A stretch of DNA of 64,000 bases from Microdochium bolleyi (Eukaryota; Ascomycota; Sordariomycetes; Xylariales; Microdochiaceae): positions 310,001 to 374,000 of the forward strand of contig KQ964265.1 of assembly GCA_001566295.1 (NCBI GenBank), written 5' to 3'. Position numbers and translations under genes: made by a program. Below are positions 10,761 through 21,788 of this stretch, in pieces. The notes below the pieces were generated by a model. The model saw only the letters and a program-made list of their open reading frames with translations. It did no database searches and was not told the DNA's origin. The stretch's first letter is position 1, and each line of letters begins with the position of its first letter.

Positions 10761-13708
10761 CTGAAGTTGAGAAGGTCGTGAAAGGAAGACGTTGGATGAT
10801 TGCTTGAGCAAGTGGAGATAGCGTTGATATCTAAAGTAGAGCACAGCAAGATCGTTCTACGGATAGAGAAATCTCTGGGGAAAGGGTCCAGACGAACTGG
10901 AGAAACTGGGGACCCTTTCTTATACACGACACGAGCAATCGTCTCTCCGCATCTTCCCCAGACCGCACGGTCGAGACGATCCTTTGTGGAAAGGCAGATT
11001 GGTGGGTATGTTGCCCTCGAGGTGAGTCTTGGCATTATACTGGCCTCACGGTGAGTGGTCAGGTTGTCTTTGACCCCGGAGAATAGGGTCGCTAGCAAGC
11101 TCATTTAGTGCTGGGGACGACCGGGATGCGTGTGGAGGATGAGGAGTCTGTGGAGATCTTGCCATGGCTGTTGCTCGACTCATGATGGTGCGGAGGCGGA
11201 CAACACCACCTCCACGGAAAAACGAGGACGTGCTGACTGCCAAGTCGATGCGAACCCATGTCGGTCACGTCGGCTTGCTGCGAGCCGCAAATCGTGCGTC
11301 CATTGCTTCCTCTGTGCAACCACATTGTGCGAGGGGGAGTTACGTCATCCCCGCCTGTCGTCACTGCATATGGTGAGTCCATTGGGCATGCCACCACTGT
11401 TGAAGTTGCAGAACGATGCACTCTGCGGGCTCTGTTCTCTGACTCCCTTGAAGTTTTCTTGGAGGACGACAGGCTTTGGTCACGAGCTTATGGATCCTCG
11501 TCCGCGCCATGGTTCGAAGAGCAGGCAGGTCCACACCCGGTAGCGGCTATGTTGTGTCCGCAGGTGGTGTCCGCCGGGTTTGAGTGGAGAGCCGCAAGGC
11601 ACCTGGGGCGATGAGCTCTCGGGTTTGCTGCCAAGAGAGCGGTCGTTGGACCGTTTCTCGTCTTTGCCCCCGCGCGTGCATGTTGCATTGTGGGCAGCGC
11701 GCTCTGCCAAGTCGCCGCGGGAGTAGAGATTTGCCCGATGGGCGGCGGTTGGGGGATGTCGGAGCAGTGATGTCGGGCCAAGTATGTCTTGTGCAGGCTT
11801 GGCTTTGCCGCTCCTCACAACACGGATGCATGTAAGGCATGGGCGGGAGGCTTGGCGGGAGGCTTGGCTGGCTGGCGCCGTCGGAATCTGACCGAGGCTA
11901 CGACGGCAATCTCGTGATCATGATGTTGGATCTCCTGGAGGGGAAGGCATGCCAGCCAGTGTTGCTCAGAGCAGACGAGACCAGTCCATGTTGTGGCGAG
12001 CGAGGACTGAGGAGGGCGCCACGAGACAATGGAAGGCGACGGCGAAAGGGACTTGTCTAGGTGGAGTTGACAGGACGCGGAGTAGAGCGCGGCCATCGAG
12101 GAGCAAATGGGCCGTCTTGAAGAAGTCGACCCCTGCCCGCGTTTGTTCACTTTAGCATGGGCACTGGGCAGGCGCCACATTGCCAATTGCCGCACCTGGG
12201 GCCCCCGCACCCGCGATGTGCAACTTCCCCAGACTGTCGAACCAGACCTCTTCTGAGCGCAACAGACTTGCCGTTGCTACCGATCTCCATCGAGGGCATA
12301 GACTTGCATGTCGGAAATCGGCATTCGTCAAATACCACGCCGTGCGCTCGAGTACCTGTGGTAGGGCGTGCCAAGGACCAAGGCGAGCGACGAGAGCCGC
12401 CCGTCAGGGCAAGACGGCCATATGTAGCCCGCCGGTCAACTACCGATGACCCGGGACATCGTCGGCGACAGTTCTGCGTACATATCGCTCACAGGCACAG
12501 CCAGCCCTGTCAGTGATTGAGTCTAGGTCTTGGCCAAGACCTGCATGCCAGCCTCCAACTTGGTTCCCTTCCATCCGTGGCGGTCTGGGCAGTCTGGGCG
12601 TCGCAACCATCGGTGTTCTTCCGCTCATCCAAGGCCCGCTTGAGGCTGAAGACAATATGTGTTGAGAGTCAGCGCACCAAGAAGCTGTTCGGGAGTATCA
12701 GGAGCTGAGGTTGAAGTTGGCTCGGTTGACAACGCGCCAGGTTGGCGCCACGCGAGCAAGGACGTCGAGGCACGACCCTTCCATAGACATGCCAAGAGCT
12801 GTGGTTAATTCCGAAGTGAGGAGAAGGAGGGACCAGCCAAGGCGCGATCCTGCTGTTTTATACCAACAAGCAGCGTAAATGGCAATCCTCACCGTCTTGG
12901 CAGGTGTCTATCCACCTCAGCGGCTCGGAGATCGAGGCTTCGGACATCGTAAGTTCGAGCGTCTGCAGATGATCTGCGGTGATCCTCACATTCCCCTCAT
13001 GTCGCAGTCGCAGCACCATAATTCGAGGGCCACCGAGCAGCGCAATCCATGGTGGGATGGGATGGGTAAAGTCTGAGATGGCTCGGCAGGCGGGGTTTGG
13101 TGGTGATGATCCTACGAAGATCCCCGTGATACTCGTCTTTCCCCAGATTATGTCCCCAGACTGTCTCCCTAATTCGACTCTGCATACTAGTCGGAGTTAG
13201 CACATATGGGTCATCGTGGAGCAACTCGATACTGGGAGATTGTCTCAGATAACGGCTGGTTACGATCACGCAGCAGCAGGTTGCGTTTCACGTCCAAATA
13301 TCCTGCAGGCTTTCTACTCATTTTTGTAGCTAGAGGCATATTTTCGGTCTTTAGGTCTTTGATGACGTTTACTGGTATTTTTGCTTCGTTTCTCCCCGCA
13401 AAGGATGATTGTAAACTTTCCGTAAATTGTAATGCGAGGCTTTTTCTTTTATGTCGTTGAAGGTGAAATAATTAGAACAATTCGGGAAAATGACACAACA
13501 CAGAGAGGAGTTGAGGGTGCGAGGTTCCGCACTTTTATATACATATTCTCGTTCTGGAACGCTATACTATATGCATATCATGTTTCCTGCAATATTCTGA
13601 AGGTATCACGGGGGCCGAGTAGGTTGAGCAGTGTCAAAAAGCTCCACCTCGTCAGACTTTTGAAATCCTATAGATACAATGATAAGACCGTATCTTTCCA
13701 TCAAATGG
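10761..13708. other. long gene-poor stretch with an AT-rich island
   Basis: No open frame in about 2.9 kb has coding character. The first 300 bases are the promoter side of the sugar transporter. A short tandem repeat lies at 11842-11865. The part from roughly 13260 to 13700 is visibly richer in A and T than the rest of the window and ends at the tRNA gene. Degraded transposon or LTR sequence is possible but no terminal repeats could be confirmed by eye. Confidence 0.45.
11842..11865. repeat. two-unit 12-bp tandem repeat
   Basis: Two adjacent copies of the 12-base unit ggcgggaggctt are followed by a GGCT/GCTGG run. The repeat is short, in noncoding DNA, and of no evident function. Confidence 0.7.
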
Positions 13709-13813
13709 GGTCTCGTGGCCCAATGGCAAGGCGTCTGACTACGACGATCTGAGTTTCCAACTCAGTTCTGAATTGCAATCAGGAGATTCTGGGTTCGATC
13801 CCCAGCGAGATCA
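13709..13813 (+). tRNA. tRNA-Arg (anticodon ACG), with a 33-nt intron
   Basis: The acceptor stem pairs GGTCTCG with CGAGATC (one G-T pair), followed by discriminator A at 13813. The D arm (GGCCCAATGGCAAGGC), anticodon stem TCTGA/TCAGG, variable loop AGATT and T arm CTGGG-TTCGATC-CCCAG are all present. The loop reads CT-ACG-A, so the anticodon is ACG, read as ICG for CGU, CGC and CGA arginine codons after deamination. The intron (13745-13777) sits at the canonical site after position 37 and contains its own hairpin. Internal A and B boxes are intact and a T5 Pol III terminator follows at 13815-13819. The 5' half matches the known yeast tRNA-Arg(ACG) pattern. Confidence 0.95.
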
Positions 13814-16040
13814 CTTTTTGCCCCTCATGAGCCTCATGATTCATGAGGCCTAAAGTATTTATTCCTACTTCAATTTTTGCTGTCGGCTTCCACGTCTTTG
13901 ACTCGAGGAGGCCTGCTAAGCTCGATCAAGCCGATTGCTCGTGGGAGGCGCGACGGGGGCTGAGTCGATAAGGCTCCCCGCCCAGACGTGCATCAATTGA
14001 TCCCCTAGAATCCCGAAGCGTTTGCTGCAAACACCTGCACCATGATGGCCACCACTACGCCCGAGCTCGCCTGTACAGACTGTGTGCTCAGTGCGCAATT
14101 ATCCTCAGGCGCATGACCTCATCGGCGACAGAATTCCATCACATTGGGGCAGGATGCGCGCGTCGCCAGGGAAATCACCTCGTCCGCCATCGCCATCCCA
14201 CAGTCACGATGGTCAGCGAACGGATAGCATGAGAATCGACCCAGACCGCCAGACAAGGCCTAGCAACCTAGCCACGGCAAGGAGCCAGGGACGAAACTCA
14301 TTTGGGTTCTGAGTTCGACACCGCAAACGAAACGGCTTCGTATTGCGACTGTTTCGCTCGGTATCGCGGGCCGTTCTCCAGTCTGCGCAGTCCGTCTCGA
14401 CCTGACAGCATGTCCAGCAGGGCTCTGCACTCACCTCCCAGCCGCTCGATCGCTGTGCAGCTCGGCTCCTTCCGAGCGCGTGCAACAGCAGTTGCCCCTT
14501 TGTCAAGATCTTGTGAGCAGGATCGAAACCCTAACGTGACGGCCCCCGGCTTCTGACAGGGTCCAGCAAAGACAGCTTTTCAAACCCGGCCCAAACACGG
14601 CTGAAGCGGTTGTCCCTGGCGGCAACGTGGCTGGGCGATGCGCCTTGCGACGGACTGAATTTCGGCAGCCAGCCACGAAAGCAGCAATCCGGCCCCCGGG
14701 GGGCATGTGAGCGTGGCCGCCGACCGGCCCCCGAACCCCTTCCGGTCTCGAAACCGTCTCAGGCGACCCCTGCTCAGGCGGGTGTCCAGGGTCCGCCGCC
14801 GACCCTGAGCGGGGCATCGTCACTTCCTTCGAGTCAGCCTCAGCATTTCAGCAGTCACGTCCTGTCCATCGCGACAACTTGCGACCGCTCATGACGAGCC
14901 GACACTGTCAAAGACTGGGCAGATTCATGCAAGAAGCAGTGCGATAGCTGCCGGGATGGGTACGAGCGGGATATGCATGATGCGCGAGCACCGTACAAAC
15001 GTGGCGGAGAGTCACACAGCCACATGTTCCCTCAAACCGTTCCTGAATGCGAGCCAGGGTCTGCTGCTGACCTAATGCTCATGGCTGAGACGAATCATGG
15101 CCGCGACAGGGAGTGAGAACAGGTGACCCCGGACGACTCGAGTTCCGGGTCGCCTCAGGAGTCCCGCCAAGGGACAAACAATGCCTTCACCGTTGCCTTC
15201 GACTAGTCTCAATGCTGGCATTGACACAGCCTCTGGGAACATTGTGATGAGAACCGTAGCATTGATGGAACAGGCCTACAAGGCCAACACAAATGGTAAC
15301 AGTGACTTCCCAGTACGATGCGAACGAGAAGCGACGCCATCGGCAATAGGGGTCGACAACCGGAAAAAGCCATCTGCTGTCACCGTTGTCCCCATCGATA
15401 TTCACTTCTTCCCTGGCTATAGTAATTCGAGCACGCAGTCGGCCCAGGCCGATGGTGGACCAGCTGCCCTGTCAGCCACGTCTAGGCCAGAGCCGCACGG
15501 GACAAGCCAACCCCAGCGCGGCTCCGTCACCGAAGCATATGCCATGGTTCCGTGGGGGTGAGGCTGTTTCTAATGCTGACGAGGCCGTTCGACTTGGGAC
15601 GAAAACATGCATCACGCACCAGCACCCTGGCTCGAAGCCCCTTGTGCGTTTCTGCGAGCGCTCCTGAGCCCGCAACTACTCCTTGACGTTGCCTGTGAAA
15701 CGATTCAATGACGTCCCTGAGCGCTTGGAAGCCCCTGGGATGGGCCAAGCAGGGATCGTCAGATTGATTCAATGGCCTCGATCGCTGGCTCTGCCCTCCC
15801 TGCACGGCCGTATATATAGCTGGCATGTTCGCCGTGCTCAAGTTTATTCCATCCCATCTCTCTCATCCACAAATCGTTTCGTCCTTCATTCTTCTCAAGG
15901 GAGTTCTGGTAACTCATTCACTTCGACAATCTTTACTTACATTTTTCAACACACCGCCCGGCCGGTCTTATTCCCTTGGATCCATTCGCTTGTTCGAAAC
16001 TTTTTGTTACAACTTATCAACAACTTTTCAATCCGTCAAT
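13814..16040. other. gene-poor stretch and promoter of the secreted protein
   Basis: Short overlapping frames only. The T5 terminator of the tRNA lies at the left end. The right end holds a TATA box at 15811 and a pyrimidine-rich leader of about 200 bases before the ATG at 16041. An open frame at 15181-15561 has weak coding character and is not called. Confidence 0.5.
15811..15818 (+). promoter_or_regulatory. TATA box of the secreted repeat protein gene
   Basis: The sequence TATATATA lies 223-230 bases upstream of the ATG at 16041. It is followed by a pyrimidine-rich, A-poor stretch typical of leaders of highly expressed fungal genes. The assignment is by position and motif only. Confidence 0.6.
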
Positions 16041-17315
16041 ATGTTCACCCGCTTTAGCACTCTTCTTGCCGTTGCGGCTGTTGCCGAGGCTCGCTTCGGT
16101 CAGGAGCAGGTTCCCGTTGCTGCCATCCAGGCCCTCGGCAACTTCGGCAACCCCGGCGAGGCCGCCACCCTCGCCGGCCAGGTCCCTAGCTCCCTCCTCG
16201 GTGCTGCCAACCCTTGCCTGAAGCTCACTCTCGCCGACACTATTGTGTCGACCCTCGGCACCGACCCGGCTGTCCTTTCCGCCGCCGCCGGCCTCGTCGC
16301 CGCCGAGCAGAACTTCAACCCCTTCGCCACCACCATCCCCAACATCTGCGGTGATGCTACGCTGCCCAAGACCACCGAGCTCCGTGGTATTGTGCCCCTC
16401 GTCGACCCCGCGGTCACTGGTGCGGCTGCCCAGAACGCCCGTTCCGAGCAGTCTCTCGCTCAGCGCCTGAACGCGGCCGGCAAGAGTGTCGCCCAGGTCA
16501 TGATTGACAGCGGTTTCACCAACCTCGCCATCGACGGCAAGGCCAACGCTGGTGCTGGCGGTGGTGCCGGTGCCGGTGCCGGAGCTGGTGCCGGCAACGG
16601 CAACGCTGGCAACAACGGCGGCAACCAGAACAACGGCGGCAACAACAACAACAACAACAACGGTGGTAACCAGAACAACAACGGCGGTAACAACAACAAC
16701 AACGGCGGTAACAACAACAACGCTGGCTGCAATGGCGGCAACGCTGGTAACGGCAACGCTGGCAACGGCAACCAGAACAACAACGGCGGCAACCAGAACA
16801 ACGGCGGCAACAACAACAACGGCGGTAACCAGAACAACAACGGTGGCAACAACAACGCCGGTGGTGGTGCCGGTGCCGGTGCTGGTGCTGGCGCTGTCGC
16901 TGGAGCCGGAGCTGTCAACGACCCCGTCACTGGTACCTTCGCCGGTTTCCAGGCCTCTTCTCTCGGCGTTGACTTCGGCAAGTGCACACCCACTGTCAAG
17001 TTCGAGGAGTCCCTCAACGGCCGCAAGGCTGGCGAGTTCACCTTCCAGGCTCAGGACCCGGTTGTCAACAAGGGCCAGGGCGAGGCGCTCAACTTTGACA
17101 TCATCTTCAACCGCATCTGCGACCAGCTCTCCAACCCGCAGGTCTGCGGCGCCGCCCAGGCCGGTGTCACCCTCTGCCGCGACACCCAGGCCGCGCTCAA
17201 GGCCGGCCCCCGCGACGCCTCGACCGCTGACGCCTGGAACGACGCTCTGGGCTTCGCCGGCACTGGCCTCAACCCCGACAACGCCCCCAAGGCTGGCCTC
17301 ATCGGCCACACCTAA
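16041..17315 (+). CDS. secreted protein with Gly/Asn-rich repeat region
   Basis: A single exon encodes 424 residues from the ATG at 16041 (the open frame extends upstream but that part is leader). The first 17 residues (MFTRFSTLLAVAAVAEA) form a signal peptide, followed by mature RFGQEQVPVAAIQALG. The N-terminal domain (about 18-165) contains a Cys pair and is Ala-rich. The middle (about 168-292) is a low-complexity block of GAGAG runs and NNGGNQ-type units with a single Cys. The C-terminal domain (about 293-424) contains four Cys. The overall pattern, especially the RFGQEQ start, resembles a family of fungal secreted or wall-associated proteins, some described from appressoria. I cannot name the family firmly. 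Codon use is strongly biased to C-ending codons, and the promoter has a TATA box, both suggesting high expression. A long antisense open frame over the gene is a codon-bias artefact. Confidence 0.85.
   Translation: MFTRFSTLLAVAAVAEARFGQEQVPVAAIQALGNFGNPGEAATLAGQVPSSLLGAANPCLKLTLADTIVSTLGTDPAVLSAAAGLVAAEQNFNPFATTIPNICGDATLPKTTELRGIVPLVDPAVTGAAAQNARSEQSLAQRLNAAGKSVAQVMIDSGFTNLAIDGKANAGAGGGAGAGAGAGAGNGNAGNNGGNQNNGGNNNNNNNGGNQNNNGGNNNNNGGNNNNAGCNGGNAGNGNAGNGNQNNNGGNQNNGGNNNNGGNQNNNGGNNNAGGGAGAGAGAGAVAGAGAVNDPVTGTFAGFQASSLGVDFGKCTPTVKFEESLNGRKAGEFTFQAQDPVVNKGQGEALNFDIIFNRICDQLSNPQVCGAAQAGVTLCRDTQAALKAGPRDASTADAWNDALGFAGTGLNPDNAPKAGLIGHT
16546..16917 (+). repeat. coding Gly/Asn-rich tandem repeat
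   Basis: The stretch encodes a series of degenerate units such as NNGGNQNNGG flanked by GAGAGA blocks. The DNA repeats (aacaacggcggcaac-type units) are near-identical, so replication slippage could change the copy number between strains. Confidence 0.85.
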
Positions 17316-17737
17316 GCGCTCGCTGGACTTTGGATTGGCGGGACGGCTTGACTTAACTGTCTTTAGTCGTCACCCCGCTCAGGTACACGGACGCCTGGGT
17401 CTTCCCAGGCGGACTTTATTCACCACTTTTCTTGAAAGGGGATTTGATAGTTTTTAAGTATGAAATGAAAAGAATTCAAAGCGATGCCACAGTCTGTCTA
17501 GTCTAAAGTGATCTGGGGTTGTGAGAATCGTATGTGCAACAACCACTCTGACGTTGGGTGGCAATCTTGTACCATGAAATCCATGCGACAAAGAACTCAA
17601 GGGCGAGCATATACGCTGAGGTACACGGGAGAGGCATAAACCCCAACTCGACAGTGGTACCAGTGACCTTCCCTATGCCAAGCAACACCACACCAAGTGC
17701 AAGTAATTCACCGTTGCCCATCCCACGACCTAGGCGC
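17316..17737. other. intergenic between convergent genes
   Basis: 3' regions of the secreted repeat protein (plus) and the F-box protein (minus). No gene or RNA recognised. Confidence 0.5.
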
Positions 17738-19384
17738 CTACTGGACGACCTCACGCAGCTCCCCGCCGTCTCGCTCCAAGCACCTCATCACGGACCCTCT
17801 CCCACTTACACCACCACCCGCATTACTCCTGCCCAGCCAGCGCGGATTCACAAACCGGCCCTGCACCTCCGGGAACCCCGCCCAGCCCGCGAACGCGGCG
17901 CCCTCGCGCCTCCTCACGACGATGAGCTGCGCGCCGCGCCGCATGAGCTCCGCCGTGCACCCGCCCAGCAGGTCCTCCTCCCTCTGGCTTCTGTACGGGT
18001 TTTCGATGTGATTGTTGTTGTTGTTGTCGACGCTGCCGCTGTTGCTGCTGGGGATGTTGCCGGGATGGTTGTCCGGGTACGCGAACCCGGCGATGCTGGC
18101 AAAATTATGCGCGGATAGATCGCGGGTTGGCGGGAGGCACCGCCATGCCGCGAGGTTCGCGTCGCGTGTGGCCTGCTCTGCGGCCTTGTCCTCCTCGTTC
18201 CCTTCCCCCTCCTCGTTGAAGAAGGCGGCCGGACCGCCCTGCTGCTCCTCGTCCATCAGGGGAGTGCCAGCAGCAGCAGAAGAGGGGAGCCTGGTTGACA
18301 TGACGGGCTCCCGCGGCCGCCACAGGACCGTCCACTTCATCCCCGGGTCCGCGAGCCCGCGCACCACGGCGTCGTAGAGGTCCCACATCCGGATCAGCCC
18401 GTCGTGCTGCTGCTGCTGCTGCTGCTCTTGCTCTTGCTTCGGGGGCGTCGACGTGCAAGTGCCGACACTGGCGTCCCTGTCCTCGCCATCTGATACCGAG
18501 TCATTGCCACCATTCCCTTCTCTCACCATCTCCCGCTCCCTCTCCCATTCCTTCTCCTCCTGCTCCACGACCGCCCTCCGGCGGCGCTCCCTGTTCCTCA
18601 TCCTCATCCTTTCCGCCTCCGCCCTCTGCCGCGAGTACAGCACCGCGAACCCGGTCTCGGGCGTCGCCACGCCCATCGACGTGCAGGGCGGCTGACAGAC
18701 GAGCATCCGCCGCCAGGACGCGTCGACGTGGAGCCACGCGGCCCGGTTACGGGCGAGCGGGAGGCCCTCGATGTCCGCGCGGCCGCAGGACCCGCGGCGC
18801 TGCGAGAGCGTGGTGGAGAGCGGGGTGAAGAAGGGTGGGAAGAGGGATGATAGGAGGGGATTCATTGTCGGTGGTGGTGACGATGACAATGATGATGATG
18901 ATGATGGCGGCCGAGTAGTGAATGTAGTGCTAGTGCTGGCTTGGCCGGATGACTGAGAGCTGGTGGCGGATGAGGTGGAAGCTGATGATGAAGATGATGC
19001 AGCGGAGAAGACCGACGAGGATGTCGACGCCTCTGATGCCCAGGACAGTGCTCTCTCCCTTTCTGCCTGGTGCTCTTCGACGAAAGACGAGCGAGTCGAG
19101 AAGCCAGTCGTCGACGACGCCGGTGGTAGCAATGCTCGCGATGGACTTCTCCTCGTTGCCGGGCGGAAGAACAGGTGCACTTGTACAGAGGGAGTCGTCG
19201 AGATGATCTCGTGCCACTGCCTGCAGACGCGCTGGACCGACGTGATGAGCTCGCTCATGTCGCACTCGAGGAAGAGCGCCTCGAGCAGCTCTGGCGTCGA
19301 GAGGAAGGCGTCCATGGCTGGTGTTGACTTCGACGCCGAGGCCTCCATTGCGAGACATGGGATGTCAGACATGATGCTGTGCAC
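17738..19384 (-). CDS. F-box domain protein
   Basis: A single exon encodes 548 residues from the first Met; a second Met four codons later (MSDIPCLAMEA, 19372) is an equally good start. Residues about 27-62 match the fungal F-box pattern (LSTPELLEALFLECDM followed by LITSVQRVCRQWHEII), which in this class recruits Skp1 and links the protein to SCF ubiquitin ligases. The rest follows a common Pezizomycotina layout: WLHVDASWRRMLVCQPP, then MWDLYDAVVRG with a WTVLWR segment near the centre, and FAGWAGFPEVQGRFVNPRW near the C-terminus. Between these are disordered inserts: a Ser/Thr-rich stretch (about 100-170), a charged Arg/Glu-rich stretch, and a short polyQ run. The target of the putative ligase is unknown. 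Confidence 0.85.
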   Translation of the reverse strand: MHSIMSDIPCLAMEASASKSTPAMDAFLSTPELLEALFLECDMSELITSVQRVCRQWHEIISTTPSVQVHLFFRPATRRSPSRALLPPASSTTGFSTRSSFVEEHQAERERALSWASEASTSSSVFSAASSSSSASTSSATSSQSSGQASTSTTFTTRPPSSSSSLSSSPPPTMNPLLSSLFPPFFTPLSTTLSQRRGSCGRADIEGLPLARNRAAWLHVDASWRRMLVCQPPCTSMGVATPETGFAVLYSRQRAEAERMRMRNRERRRRAVVEQEEKEWEREREMVREGNGGNDSVSDGEDRDASVGTCTSTPPKQEQEQQQQQQHDGLIRMWDLYDAVVRGLADPGMKWTVLWRPREPVMSTRLPSSAAAGTPLMDEEQQGGPAAFFNEEGEGNEEDKAAEQATRDANLAAWRCLPPTRDLSAHNFASIAGFAYPDNHPGNIPSSNSGSVDNNNNNHIENPYRSQREEDLLGGCTAELMRRGAQLIVVRRREGAAFAGWAGFPEVQGRFVNPRWLGRSNAGGGVSGRGSVMRCLERDGGELREVVQ

Positions 19385-20429
19385 TTGTGTCTTTCTTCGT
19401 TTGGTCCCAGCCCCGACACGATTGTAAATGGAGAAGAGGCCCTTCTTGCTTTGCTTTGATACCAGACCAATACCACTGGCCTGGCGGTATCAGGCTGTGT
19501 AATCGACTTCGCACATGACGATGACTTGTCCCTGATCCACCCCCGCATCCGCGGGTGCGTTCCCATTGGCTAGCCCCGCAATCTACAAGGTGAGGAGAAG
19601 GGAGCGAGCAGAATGGCACGCCATCGGAATCGGAAGAGCCGGCTGGCCGCTCGAGAACGAGAATAGCATTGATAATGTGATAGAAACGCTACGGTGGTGT
19701 ATTCAGCAGATGTCCACACTTTTGACACAAGAAGATGGTGTGTCCCTGCACTTGTCGCTTGCCGATGTTGAGCTGTTGATGACGCAAAGGGCCTCGAAGT
19801 TCAGATCGAGAGCACTAACCTTTCTTTGTCTGCGGTCCAGCTCTGCAATCGTCTGCCCAAGGTGACCATGAACTCTGTTGACAGGGTCCGGTTGCCATGT
19901 CTGTTCGGGGTCGGCTTTGGTAGTACTCCGTGCTCGGGCAGATGCATTGTGGAGCACAATGGCTGAGATTGACAGGACGCCGGCCGTGGCATGCATCATC
20001 TTGGCCGACCAGGCCCAGAGAGGCAGTAAGCGCCCGCCCGCGCGGCCCCGCCCAGCGGAGCCCGAAACGCCCCCGGATTCCACTCCAGGGGCCTTGTAGT
20101 GGATGCCGTAATCACGTGCGGGGGCGGAATGGTTCCAGCAGCAGCAGCACCCGTCGTCGACCCCACAAAATGCGTCGCTGGAGCACCAGCGCAGCACCCG
20201 AGGCTCAACTCGCTAGCGCCGTTTTTCCCACCCAGCTCTCACCTTCTTGACTGCCGAAGCAACCTCCGAGCCAGTCCCTCTACTCCCCCCCTGATCCCAC
20301 AGCTCTCGCCCACCTCGCATCTACTCTGTACGACACGATACCCTCCCGCACGGAACAACAATCAGTCTCTCGGTCCGACCGTCTCAACGTCTCACTTCAT
20401 ACATCACAGATCGCACTTCTCCAACAATC
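19385..20429. other. intergenic, divergent promoter region
   Basis: This separates the divergently transcribed F-box gene (minus) and the quinone-reductase-like gene (plus), so it should carry both promoters. The last 200 bases are pyrimidine-rich, as expected for a leader. No gene recognised. Confidence 0.5.
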
Positions 20430-21632
20430 ATGCGGGGCATCCAGATAGCTCAGTACGTCAAGGTATGTCTCCCTTCACCTGCCTCACGGGGATAGCAGAA
20501 CCACCTGGATGCTTCTCATTTCAGGCTTCAATATGCATTCGGGACAATGCTGATCCTCACAAACTGTAGGGCCCCAAGGAGCTCAAGGTCACCGAGGTGC
20601 CTGAGCCTAAGCCCGGCCCCAACGACTACCTCATCGAGGTCCACGCCGCCGCCACAAACTTTTTCGACATCCTCCAGATCCAGGGCAAATACCAGAACCA
20701 GCCCCGTATGTTTTTCCCCTCTCCGCAGTTGACCTCAGCTCGATGAAAGTACACCCACAGACTGACCCCGGCTTCCTCCCACCACAACAGCCTTCCCCTG
20801 GATAGGCGGCGCCGAGTTCAGCGGCACCGTCCTCGCGACCCCGAGCGGCAGCACCAAGCCGCGGTACCCCGTGGGCAGCAAGGTTTTCGGCGCATCGCAG
20901 GGCTCCTACGCGACCAAGATCACCGCCTCCGAGTCCCAGCTGCTCCCCGTGCCGGAGGGCTGGTCCCACCGCGACGCCGCGGGCCTCTTCGTCACCGCGC
21001 CCACCTCGTACGGCGCGCTGGTGCTCCGCGCGGGCGTCAAGGCCGGCGACTACGTCCTCGTGCACGCCGCGGCGGGCGGCGTGGGCCTCGCGGCCGTGCA
21101 GATCGCAAAGGCTTTTGGCGCGACCGTCATCGCGACCGCGGGCACCAAGCGCAAGCTCGACGTCGCGCGGGACTTTGGCGCCGACCACGTCATCGACTAC
21201 AACGACGCCAGTTGGCCCGACAAGGTGCGCGCGCTCACGCCCAACAAGCGCGGCGTCGACATTGTGTACGACCCCGTCGGCCTCGTGGACCGGAGCACAA
21301 AGTGCATCGCGTGGAACGGGCGCATCCTGGTCGTCGGCTTCGCGGCGGGCACAATCGAAAAGGTCGCGATGAACAAGGTGCTGCTCAAGAACATCAGCCT
21401 CGTGGGCATCCACTGGGGCCAGTACGCCAACTTTGAGAAGGAGAGCGTCCCCCTGGTGTGGAAGGGCATCATGGACCTCATCGCGCAGGGCAAGTTCCGC
21501 GGCACCGTGTTCTCGGATAAAGAGTTTGTCGGGCTCGAGAGCGTCCCCGACGCGCTGGTCGCGCTGGGCGGCAGGGAGAGCTGGGGCAAGGTCGTGGTCG
21601 ACGTGCCCGAGAGCGGGAAGAGCAAGCTGTAA
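20430..21632 (+). CDS. NADPH:quinone reductase-like MDR oxidoreductase
   Basis: A zinc-free medium-chain dehydrogenase/reductase of the zeta-crystallin/quinone oxidoreductase group, predicted to reduce quinones or enoyl substrates with NADPH. Three exons close in phase: 20430-20462, 20570-20705 and 20791-21632, giving 336 residues; introns are 107 and 85 nt. The GroES-like N-terminal domain has AATNFFDILQIQGKYQ and PWIGGAEFSG. The Rossmann domain has the nucleotide motif HAAAGGVGLAAVQIAKAFGA (about residues 120-140) followed by GTKRKLDVARDFGADHVIDY. It lacks the Cys/His set for catalytic or structural zinc. It is the first of several plus- and minus-strand enzyme genes between 20 and 32 kb. 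Confidence 0.9.
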
Positions 21633-21788
21633 GCGAGATGTTGCGGAGCAGGTTACACATAGCGTCAAATTCCACTGCGATTTCGGGACTTCTCTCAAAT
21701 GCAAAATGGTCTAGATCTTGCCTCTTACTTTTGTTTGACGTGGAGTTACGAGTGCCCTATTATATGCTGCTGTGACTTGCTTGTCCGC

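Noticed and set aside
15181..15561. Open frame of 126 codons before the secreted protein gene
   Set aside because: Mixed composition, no conserved pattern, and position within a gene-poor region. Not enough to support a gene.
16017..17309. Long antisense open frame (430 codons) over the secreted repeat protein gene
   Set aside because: It is the mirror of strongly biased codons (few T-A-G/T-A-A on the opposite strand) and translates into Val/Ala-rich noise with no domain.
16504..17457. Plus-strand 317-codon frame overlapping the secreted protein
   Set aside because: It gives Thr/Ser/Pro runs caused by reading the Asn/Gly repeats in another frame. No signal peptide or ordered domain.
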